Shown here: positions 50,441 through 56,633 of the stretch, piece by piece
How positions within the stretch are numbered: the first letter of the stretch is position 1
Layout: the number at the start of each line of letters is the position of its first letter
Source: CAXSBR01 sp964236495
GTDB lineage: Bacteria > Actinomycetota > Actinomycetes > Mycobacteriales > Jatrophihabitantaceae
Length of the DNA: 64,000 nt
Reading direction: 5' to 3'
Assembly: GCA_964236495.1 (NCBI GenBank)
Contig: CAXSBR010000007.1
Coordinates: 93,123-157,122 of the forward strand
Program-made: the position numbers and the translations under genes
Notes under the pieces: generated by a model
Databases searched by the model: none
What the model was told of the DNA's origin: nothing
What the model saw: only the letters and a program-made list of their open reading frames with translations

Positions 50441-50977
50441 ATGCGTCACTACGAAGTCATGGTCATCCTCGACCCCACCCTGGAAGAGCGCACCATCGCG
50501 CCGTCCCTGGACACCTTCCTCAACGTCATCAAGAACGACGGTGGCACCGTTGAGAAGGTCGACATCTGGGGCAAGCGCCGGCTGGCCTACGAGATCGACA
50601 AGTACTCCGAGGGCATCTACGCCGTCGTCGACATGAAAGCCGAGCCCGCTTCGGTGCTTGAGTTAGACCGGCAGCTCAACCTCAACGAGTCGGTTCTGCG
50701 CACCAAGGTGTTGCGGCCAGCTGAAAGCGGCAAGGCGGCCCGACCTGCGCCGGCCAAGCCTGCGGCAGCCCCGCCGACACCGCCTCCCGCGATGAGCGCC
50801 CCGGCGAGCGCGCCCGCAGCAGCCCCTGCAGCGGCTGCCCCGGCCGCTCCGGCTGGCCCGGCCGCTCCGGCTGCCCCGGCTCCGGCTGCCCCGGCACCGG
50901 CGGCTGAGCCGGCCCCGGCACAGCCCGCTGAGCCTGCCGCTGCGCAGTCGCCCCAGCCCGGACCGGCGCAGAGCTGA
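50441..50977 (+). CDS. rpsF: Ribosomal protein bS6 with long Pro/Ala-rich tail
   Basis: A small-subunit protein that pairs with bS18 on the platform. Residues 1-96 are the normal bS6 fold: MRHYEVMVILDPTLEERTIA, VEKVDIWGKRRLAYEIDKYS, EGIYAVVDMKAEPASVLELD, RQLNLNESVLRTKVLR. Residues of about 97-178 are an unusual tail of Ala, Pro, Gln and Glu (APAAAPAAAAPAAPAG and so on), nearly doubling the usual length. ATG 50441 has the strong site AGGAGG at 50423-50428, twelve bases upstream. The stop overlaps ssb by one base (TGATG), giving the operon rpsF-ssb-rpsR-rplI. Similar but shorter tails occur in some actinobacteria. Confidence 0.96.
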   Translation: MRHYEVMVILDPTLEERTIAPSLDTFLNVIKNDGGTVEKVDIWGKRRLAYEIDKYSEGIYAVVDMKAEPASVLELDRQLNLNESVLRTKVLRPAESGKAARPAPAKPAAAPPTPPPAMSAPASAPAAAPAAAAPAAPAGPAAPAAPAPAAPAPAAEPAPAQPAEPAAAQSPQPGPAQS

Positions 50978-51468
50978 TGGCAGGCGAAACGGTCATCACC
51001 GTCGTTGGCAACCTCACCGCCGATCCCGAGCTGCGCTTCACGCCCAGCGGCGCGGCGGTGGCGTCGTTCACCGTCGCCTCCACCCCGCGCACGATGGACC
51101 GTCAGACCAACGAGTGGAAGGACGGCGACGCGCTGTTCCTGCGCTGCTCGATTTGGCGCCAGGCCGCTGAGAACGTCGCCGAATCACTGACGCGCGGCAT
51201 GCGCGTCGTCGTCCAGGGCCGTCTGCAGCAGCGCTCGTATGAGACCCGTGAGGGCGAGAAGCGCACCGTGTATGAGATGCAGGTCGACGAGGTCGGACCG
51301 TCGCTGCGCTACGCCACCGCCAAGGTCAACCGCACTCAGCGCGGCTCGTCCGGCGGCGGTTTCGGCGGCGAGCCCGGCGGTGGCGCACCCTCGGGTGCCA
51401 GCTTCGCCGACAACGATCCGTGGAGTTCGGCCCCGCCGGCCGGCACCTCCGACGAACCACCCTTCTAA
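50977..51468 (+). CDS. ssb: Single-stranded DNA-binding protein
   Basis: SSB of 163 residues, a homotetramer coating single-stranded DNA in replication and repair. The OB fold runs to about residue 110: ETVITVVGNLTADPELRFTP, GDALFLRCSIWRQAAENVAE, SLTRGMRVVVQGRLQQRSYE, MQVDEVGPSLRYATAKVNR. A Gly-rich linker (GSSGGGFGGEPGGGAPSGAS) leads to NDPWSSAPP and the tip DEPPF, the acidic C-terminus that binds partner proteins. It overlaps rpsF by one base and precedes rpsR. Confidence 0.97.
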   Translation: MAGETVITVVGNLTADPELRFTPSGAAVASFTVASTPRTMDRQTNEWKDGDALFLRCSIWRQAAENVAESLTRGMRVVVQGRLQQRSYETREGEKRTVYEMQVDEVGPSLRYATAKVNRTQRGSSGGGFGGEPGGGAPSGASFADNDPWSSAPPAGTSDEPPF

Positions 51469-51501
51469 CCTTTTCGCACCGTCTGACTCTGGAGTACTGA
51501 C

Positions 51502-51738
51502 ATGGCAAAACCGCCGATTCGTAAGCCGAAGAAGAAGGCCAACCCGCTCAAGGTGGCCAAGATCGGCTACATCGATTACAAGGACACCAATCTGCTGCGC
51601 AAGTTCATCTCCGACCGCGGCAAGATCCGCGCGCGGCGCGTGACGGGCGTGTCCACGCAACAGCAGCGCCAGATCGCCAAGGCCGTCAAGAACGCTCGCG
51701 AGATGGCCCTGCTGCCCTACACGACCATCGGTCGCTGA
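51502..51738 (+). CDS. rpsR: Ribosomal protein bS18, cysteine-free form
   Basis: A 78-residue bS18: MAKPPIRKPKKKANPLKVAK, IGYIDYKDTNLLRKFISDRG, KIRARRVTGVSTQQQRQIAK, AVKNAREMALLPYTTIGR. It binds 16S rRNA together with bS6. The zinc-binding Cys residues of the common C+ form (CxFC and NC in VTGNC) are absent: the protein has no cysteine at all, so it is the C- form and does not need zinc. Similar C- proteins exist in other actinobacteria, in some cases as zinc-starvation paralogs; here it sits in the main operon. RBS CTGGAG lies upstream. Confidence 0.97.
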   Translation: MAKPPIRKPKKKANPLKVAKIGYIDYKDTNLLRKFISDRGKIRARRVTGVSTQQQRQIAKAVKNAREMALLPYTTIGR

Positions 51739-51752
51739 GGGGCCTGGCGATC

Positions 51753-52199
51753 ATGAAACTCATCCTCACTCAAGAAGTGGCCAATCTGGGCCTGGCCGGC
51801 GACGTCGTGCAGGTTGCCGACGGCTACGGCCGTAACTATCTGGTGCCGCGTGGTTCGGCTATCACCTGGACCAAGGGCGCCGAGAAGCAGATCGGCCAGA
51901 TCAAGCGGGCTCGCGACGCGCGCGAAGTCCGCGATCTAGGGCATGCCCGCGAGATCAAGGCCGGCCTGGAGAAGCTGTCGGTCACTCTGGTGGCACGCGC
52001 CGGACGGGAAGGCAAGCTGTTCGGCTCCATCACCGAGAACGACGTCGCCGCGGCGGTGAAGCACGCCGGCGGCCCCGTGCTGGACAAGAAGCGCATTGAT
52101 CTGGGCGGCCACATCAAGACCGTCGGAAAGCACCAGATCACCGTCGATCTGCAGCACGACGTCACCGCCACGGTGGATCTGACGGTCACCGCCAGCTGA
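51753..52199 (+). CDS. rplI: Ribosomal protein bL9
   Basis: A large-subunit protein of 148 residues binding 23S rRNA near the L1 stalk. N domain MKLILTQEVANLGLAGDVVQ, VADGYGRNYLVPRGSAITWT; a long helix GQIKRARDAREVRDLGHARE; C domain SVTLVARAGREGKLFGSITE, NDVAAAVKHAGGPVLDKKRI and TVDLQHDVTATVDLTVTAS. A 17-base tandem duplication spans its 3' end and supplies the stop codon. It is the last gene of the rpsF operon; a perfect hairpin terminator follows. Confidence 0.97.
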   Translation: MKLILTQEVANLGLAGDVVQVADGYGRNYLVPRGSAITWTKGAEKQIGQIKRARDAREVRDLGHAREIKAGLEKLSVTLVARAGREGKLFGSITENDVAAAVKHAGGPVLDKKRIDLGGHIKTVGKHQITVDLQHDVTATVDLTVTAS

Positions 52200-52212
52200 C
52201 GGTCACCGCCAG
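52179..52212 (+). repeat. 17-base tandem duplication at the rplI stop
   Basis: CTGACGGTCACCGCCAG occurs twice back to back (52179-52195 and 52196-52212) followed by CTGA. Because 17 is not a multiple of three, the second copy is read out of frame and its first bases (C-TGA) give the rplI stop codon. A slip event fits. Confidence 0.85.
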
Positions 52213-52236
52213 CTGAACGCAGCACGACAGTCATCC

Positions 52237-52270
52237 GGCCCGTCCTCGTTCGAGAGGACGGGCCGTTTGT
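52237..52270 (+). terminator. Terminator of the rpsF-rplI operon
   Basis: GGCCCGTCCTC (52237-52247) and GAGGACGGGCC (52254-52264) form an 11-base perfect stem with a six-base loop, followed by GTTTGT. It lies 38 bases after the rplI stop and before the convergent ridA gene, so it may act for both. Confidence 0.85.
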
Positions 52271-52280
52271 CCGTCGGCGC

Positions 52281-52670
52281 TCAGGTGGGCCGCACAGCCA
52301 CCGCCTCGATCTCGACCAGCATCCGATCGTCGAGTAACGCGGCGACGACGACCATCGTTGCGGCCGGCAACACATCTGCGAACACCTCGCCATGTGCCCG
52401 GCCCACCTCGACCCAGTCGGCCGCGTGCACCAGGTACGTCCGGGTCTGGACGACGTCGGACAGGTCGGCGCCGGCTTCGGCCAGCGTGCTACCCAGCTTG
52501 CGCAATGCCTCCTGCGCCTGCCGGTACGGGTTACCCGGCCCGACGATCTGGCCCTCGGCGTCCACCGCGGTGAAGCCGGCGGTGTAAACGGTCTGCCCGG
52601 CCGTTGCAGCCGCACTGAACCCGATCGCAGGGGCGTAGCGCGAGTTCGACCTGACGCGGTCTATGGCCAT
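52281..52670 (-). CDS. RidA/YjgF family enamine deaminase
   Basis: RidA proteins hydrolyse reactive enamine/imine intermediates made by pyridoxal enzymes. The 129-residue protein from ATG 52670 reads MAIDRVRSNSRYAPAIGFSA, AATAGQTVYTAGFTAVDAEG, NPYRQAQEALRKLGSTLAEA, DLSDVVQTRTYLVHAADWVE, VLPAATMVVVAALLDDRMLV, EIEAVAVRPT. The Arg before MLVEIEA takes the place of the catalytic Arg. The frame continues upstream to 52790, but that is promoter DNA. The 93 bases spanning its first 12 codons and promoter are repeated at 53033-53125. Confidence 0.93.
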   Translation of the reverse strand: MAIDRVRSNSRYAPAIGFSAAATAGQTVYTAGFTAVDAEGQIVGPGNPYRQAQEALRKLGSTLAEAGADLSDVVQTRTYLVHAADWVEVGRAHGEVFADVLPAATMVVVAALLDDRMLVEIEAVAVRPT

Positions 52671-52727
52671 GACGACGACGGTATCCAGGATCAGCGGTAG
52701 CGCGGCGACTTTCTTCTGTCCACAGAC
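52635..52727 (-). repeat. Direct repeat copy 1: ridA promoter and first codons
   Basis: Begins GTAGCGCGAGTTCGACC and ends TTCTGTCCACAGAC on the plus strand; aligns without gaps to 53033-53125 with roughly four fifths of bases identical. It contains the ridA ATG and, upstream of it, the dyad TCTGTCCACAGA. This is the presumed original copy since it encodes family-typical RidA residues. Confidence 0.8.
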
Positions 52728-52786
52728 TCGAGGGCCGCCGGGCCATCGAATCGAGTGCGGTGATAGCCCAAGCAGGCGCTGGCGGG

Positions 52787-52981
52787 TCAAGCAGAGCGGC
52801 GCGCAGCTTGGGCGAGGACGTTGCGAGCCCAGTCCGCACGGGAAGTTCCGGCCCGCTCAGCGGCATTACGTACTGCGACATCAAGATCTTCAGGTAGTCG
52901 CACCCGTAACAGCGGTGACTCACCTGTTGCGGACAGTGATGGCCGACCACGACCCCGGATCTGCTCGCGCGCATCGGTCAC
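52787..52981 (-). CDS. Ribbon-helix-helix (CopG-type) antitoxin-like protein
   Basis: From GTG 52981 the frame encodes 64 residues: VTDAREQIRGRGRPSLSATG, ESPLLRVRLPEDLDVAVRNA, AERAGTSRADWARNVLAQAA, RRSA. LLRVRLPEDLDVAVRNAAE is the RHH strand and first helix, preceded by the GRGRPSL hook seen in such antitoxins. The open frame continues upstream through DDSYIAEAV into the second copy of the ridA 5' region, where the position of the ridA ATG reads AAA, so no ATG is available. The gene may have lost its own start by the duplication, or start at GTG 52981. No toxin gene is adjacent. Confidence 0.55.
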   Translation of the reverse strand: MTDAREQIRGRGRPSLSATGESPLLRVRLPEDLDVAVRNAAERAGTSRADWARNVLAQAARRSA

Positions 52982-53032
52982 TGCCTCAGCGATGTATGAG
53001 TCGTCGACAAGACGACCTGCGATCTCAGAGGA

Positions 53033-53125
53033 GTAGCGCGAGTTCGACCGGACGCAAATCGCGGCTTTGACAACGACGGTCTTCAAGATCAGCAGTAGGG
53101 CGGCGACTTTTTTCTGTCCACAGAC
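53033..53125 (-). repeat. Direct repeat copy 2: ridA-like 5' segment fused to the RHH frame
   Basis: Aligns end to end with 52635-52727. In the minus-strand frame both copies read CGQKKVAAL, then VRSNSRY, but the ridA start codon has become AAA and divergence is highest around it. It keeps the TCTGTCCACAG dyad. It directly abuts the RHH antitoxin frame. Confidence 0.8.
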
Positions 53126-53254
53126 GTGAGGTCCGGCGCGCCGGACGATTGCTGCTCTCAGCGAGGCCCGAGTGCAGCAATTAACAGGGCAGTCCACAGA
53201 GTGTGAACAGAAGGTGGCGCGCCGTCCACAAGGTTTCCCACCCCGGCGTCCACA
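53115..53254 (+). promoter_or_regulatory. Cluster of GTCCACA words upstream of dnaB
   Basis: GTCCACA occurs four times on the plus strand, at 53116, 53192, 53224 and 53248. Each resembles the core of the actinobacterial DnaA box TTGTCCACA. The dnaB start is about 170 bases downstream. DnaA-responsive control of the helicase gene is a possible meaning; the first word is also part of the ridA-derived repeat. Between 52982 and 53421 no other gene is supported. Confidence 0.35.
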
Positions 53255-53421
53255 GGCTGTCTTGGTGTTCGCGGGCGGCACCTCTAACGTCTGCGCAAGT
53301 GCCTGTCGCACTTCCCCCTGGCGGCGATCGGGGCGAAATTGTCAGAGCCGTTCGTTATACCGAACCCGTGTCGTACACACCTGCGCGGACCGGGTCAGAT
53401 GGGGGAAGGACGAGCTCAATC

Positions 53422-56313
53422 GTGTCTCTAGCAGCAGAGGCCGAGGATGTCCCCGCCGGCCGGAGCCCTCGCGAGTTCGACCGCACTCCGCCGCAGAACA
53501 TTGCCGCGGAGCAGTCGGTGCTGGGTGGCATGCTGCTCTCCAAGGACGCGATCGCCGATGTCGTCGAGGTGCTGCGGCCCAGCGACTTCTACCGTCCCGC
53601 GCACCAGATCGTGTGCGAGGCCATCCTCGACCTTTACGGCCGCGGAGAGCCCGCCGACGCCATCACGATCTCCGCCGAGCTGATCCGCACCGGCCAGATC
53701 GCGCGGGTCGGCGGTGCGGCGTATCTGCACACCCTGATGGCGTCGGTGCCCACCGCCGCGAATGCCGGCTACTACGCCGAGATCGTGGCCGAGCAGGCGG
53801 TACTGCGGCGCCTGGTCGAGGCTGGCACCCGCATCGTGCAGATGGGCTACGGGGCCGCTTCGGGTGCCTCGGATATCACCGGCACCGTCGACGATGTGGT
53901 CGACCGCGCCCAGGCCGAGGTGTACGACGTCACCGAGCGGCGGTCCAGCGAGGACTACATCGTCATCGAGAAACTGCTCGAGGGCACGCTCGACGAGATA
54001 GAGCGGATCTCCGCCTCGGGCGGTGTTGGTACCGGTATCCCCACCGGCTTCGCCGAGTTGGATCAGATCACTAACGGCTTGCATCCGGGACAAATGGTGA
54101 CAATTGCGGGCAGACCTGGCAGCGGCAAAGCCCTGGCGCTGGATACGTCGCTGCCCACGCCGACCGGGTGGACGACGATGGGGGCCGTCGCTGCGGGCGA
54201 CTACCTGCTCGGTGCTGACGGCCGCCCTACCCAGGTGGTCGCCGCCACCGACGTATTGATCGGCCGCCCGTGTTACGAGGTGGAATTCTCTGACGGCACC
54301 GTCATAGTCGCCGACGCTCAGCACGAGTGGGTCACCAGCACGCGGGCGTCGCGACGCTCTGCGGCTGAACGCAATGCGCTCAGGTGGCACCTTCCCGACG
54401 ATGTGCGTGCGCGACTGAGTTCCCTGGCGAGCAGTGCCGCCTCGATGCCTGACCGACTCGTCACCGTCGGAGACGCGGTCGACGAGATCGGTGTCGAAGC
54501 ACTGTCAGGCATCAGGCACACGTCATGGGGGTTGGGAACAGTCGGGCGCGTGCAGCGCATCGCCCACGGCTACAAGCGCAGCAATCTCTGGTCGGCGCCG
54601 GCGTATTCCCGGCAGGCCTTGTACTACGCGTTGGCAGAGCGCGAGCTCCGGCCCGTCGCCTCCTGGCACGCCGTAGAGCACGGCGGCACGGTCACAACCG
54701 CGCAGCTGGCCACCTCGGTGCACTGCGCCGACGGGCGACTGAACCACGCGGTGCGCACCACGGCTCCGGTAGAGCTGCCCGAGGCCGATCTGCCCGTGCC
54801 GCCGTACACCCTTGGAGCGTGGCTCGGCGACGGCACGTCGGCCGGTGCGTCGTTGACGTGTGCCGACGACGAGATCCTCGACAAGATCCGCGCCGAGGGG
54901 ATCGTCGTGACGTCCGTTGCCGGGGCGTGGCGTTATCGGCTTCAGTTGCCCACGTCGAAGCCGTCGATGCGAACGTGTGTCGTCTGCGGCGTGGCATTCC
55001 TGCCCAAGGCACCGATCGTCCGTACCTGTGGACGCGCCTGCGGTCCGAAGGTGCGCGGTTCTGCTCCGCCGGCACCGCCAACGTGCACCGACTGCGGTGG
55101 TCGGACCACCGGTTTCAGCCTCTGCGTGGCTTGCGAGCGTGACCACGGCACTCTGCAGGCCCGACTGCGGACAGTGGGAGTCCTCAACAACAAACACATC
55201 CCCACGCAGTACCTGCGGGCCTCCGAATCACAGCGACGAGCGCTGCTCGCGGGCCTGCTCGACACCGACGGTTACGCGAACAAGGTCGGCGGTGTCGTCT
55301 TCGCTGTCACCAGCGCTGCCTTGGCCGCAGGCGTGCACGAGCTGGCGAGCAGTCTCGGTTACCGCGTCACCATGCGGAGTAAACGAGTCCGGGGCCGCAC
55401 TGAGTCGTCATCCACCAGCTACGAAGTGGCATTCACGCCGAGCGACGTCGTCTTCGGTCTGGAACGCAAGGCCGTACGGCAGCGGGAAGGACGTCGTCGC
55501 ACCGGAACGAACCTGCGGTTCGTGACGGCGGTGCGCGAGGTGGAGTCGGTGCCCGTGCGCTGTGTTCAAGTGTCCAATGAAGAGCACCTGTACCTCGCCA
55601 GCCATGCGTTCATCCCGACGCACAACTCGACGCTGGCTTTGGACATTGCCCGTTCGTCGGCGATCAAACACGGCCAGTCCACGGCCATCTTCTCCCTCGA
55701 GATGGGCCGGCTGGAAATCATGATGCGGCTGTTCTCGGCCGAGGCGCGGGTGCTGCTGAAGAACATGCGCTCGGGAATGATGAGCGACGAGGACTGGACG
55801 CGGATGGCGCGCCGCTCGGGTGAGTTGGCCTCGGCTCCGCTCTACATCGACGACTCGCCGAACTTGACGATGATGGAGATACGGGCGAAAGCGCGCCGGC
55901 TCAAGCAGCGCCACGATCTGAAGCTCGTAGTGATCGACTACCTGCAGCTGATGACGTCGGGCAAACGGGTGGAATCGCGCCAGCAGGAAGTGTCGGAGTT
56001 CTCCCGCGCGATCAAGCTGATGGCCAAGGAGCTGGAAGTGCCCGTCATCGCGCTGTCCCAGCTGAACCGGCTGTCCGAGCAGCGCACGGACAAGAAGCCG
56101 ATGCTGTCGGACCTGCGGGAATCCGGGTCGATCGAGCAGGACTCCGACGTCGTGCTACTGGTGCACCGGGAAGACATGTACGAGCGGGAGTCCCCGCGCG
56201 CCGGCGAGGCGGACCTGATCCTGGCCAAGCACCGCAACGGTCCTACTGGGCTGGTGACGGTCGCCTTTCAAGGCCACTACAGCCGGTTCGTCGACATGGC
56301 CCTGCCCAACTGA
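53422..56313 (+). CDS. dnaB: Replicative DNA helicase DnaB, interrupted by an intein
   Basis: The hexameric helicase unwinding DNA at the fork. The precursor has 963 residues from GTG 53422 (AAGGA at 53405-53409; start not certain). N-terminal domain: PPQNIAAEQSVLGGMLLSKD, AIADVVEVLRPSDFYRPAHQ, VPTAANAGYYAEIVAEQAVL. RecA-like domain: GIPTGFAELDQITNGLHPGQ, Walker A GRPGSGK|STLALD split by the intein after Lys, then FSLEMGRLEIMMRLFSAEAR, Walker B LKLVVIDYLQLM, SQLNRLSEQRTDKKPMLSDL, RESGSIEQDSDVVLLVHRED. After splicing the enzyme would have about 464 residues, the usual length. It follows the rpsF operon as in mycobacteria. Confidence 0.97.
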   Translation: MSLAAEAEDVPAGRSPREFDRTPPQNIAAEQSVLGGMLLSKDAIADVVEVLRPSDFYRPAHQIVCEAILDLYGRGEPADAITISAELIRTGQIARVGGAAYLHTLMASVPTAANAGYYAEIVAEQAVLRRLVEAGTRIVQMGYGAASGASDITGTVDDVVDRAQAEVYDVTERRSSEDYIVIEKLLEGTLDEIERISASGGVGTGIPTGFAELDQITNGLHPGQMVTIAGRPGSGKALALDTSLPTPTGWTTMGAVAAGDYLLGADGRPTQVVAATDVLIGRPCYEVEFSDGTVIVADAQHEWVTSTRASRRSAAERNALRWHLPDDVRARLSSLASSAASMPDRLVTVGDAVDEIGVEALSGIRHTSWGLGTVGRVQRIAHGYKRSNLWSAPAYSRQALYYALAERELRPVASWHAVEHGGTVTTAQLATSVHCADGRLNHAVRTTAPVELPEADLPVPPYTLGAWLGDGTSAGASLTCADDEILDKIRAEGIVVTSVAGAWRYRLQLPTSKPSMRTCVVCGVAFLPKAPIVRTCGRACGPKVRGSAPPAPPTCTDCGGRTTGFSLCVACERDHGTLQARLRTVGVLNNKHIPTQYLRASESQRRALLAGLLDTDGYANKVGGVVFAVTSAALAAGVHELASSLGYRVTMRSKRVRGRTESSSTSYEVAFTPSDVVFGLERKAVRQREGRRRTGTNLRFVTAVREVESVPVRCVQVSNEEHLYLASHAFIPTHNSTLALDIARSSAIKHGQSTAIFSLEMGRLEIMMRLFSAEARVLLKNMRSGMMSDEDWTRMARRSGELASAPLYIDDSPNLTMMEIRAKARRLKQRHDLKLVVIDYLQLMTSGKRVESRQQEVSEFSRAIKLMAKELEVPVIALSQLNRLSEQRTDKKPMLSDLRESGSIEQDSDVVLLVHREDMYERESPRAGEADLILAKHRNGPTGLVTVAFQGHYSRFVDMALPN
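54130..55626 (+). other. Intein in DnaB (499 residues, Ala1, class 3 signature, LAGLIDADG endonuclease)
   Basis: Protein-splicing element inserted between Lys and Ser of Walker A. Residue 1 is Ala (ALALDTSLPTPTGWTTM), not Cys or Ser. Block B is DAQHEWVTSTRA with a Trp, block F is VPVRCVQVSNEEHLYLA with an internal Cys, block G is HAFIPTHN followed by Ser+1 with Thr at the -3 position. That W-C-T set is the mark of class 3 inteins, as known from a mycobacteriophage DnaB intein. A LAGLIDADG endonuclease lies inside (YTLGAWLGDGTSAG and LLAGLLDTDGYANK), and between its motifs is a Cys-rich insertion with CVVCG, CGRAC, CTDCG and CVAC. The endonuclease would copy the element into empty dnaB genes. 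Confidence 0.93.
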
Positions 56314-56633
56314 TGGCCGTGCCCAGGCTTGATCACGTCGCGAGGTGCATCGCCGAACGGGTGGCCAAATTTGTTGGCGGAGCTCTCCGGCGCATTCCAT
56401 GGCAACGCGGCTTGCGTCCTCCGGCTCATGGGCTGGCGACGTTGGCGGACAAGCCGATTTCAAAAAATGCGTTGTAGTGGTGTTTCTCTAATGCTTAGCA
56501 CGCGGCGGATATTGACACCGCTCACTTGGGACGCAGGCTCGCAGAACCGTAAATGCGGTCAGTTAGCGCTAACATGGGCTCGCCTGAACACCATACCAAC
56601 AGTTGGCGAGACGACCGCGTTGGGCGAAGGCGC
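56314..56633. other. Intergenic stretch after dnaB with falling GC
   Basis: About 320 bases with no supported gene. Base composition drops from about 56440 on, which marks the left edge of the lower-GC gene that follows. I see no direct repeats or tRNA that would mark an attachment site. Confidence 0.5.
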
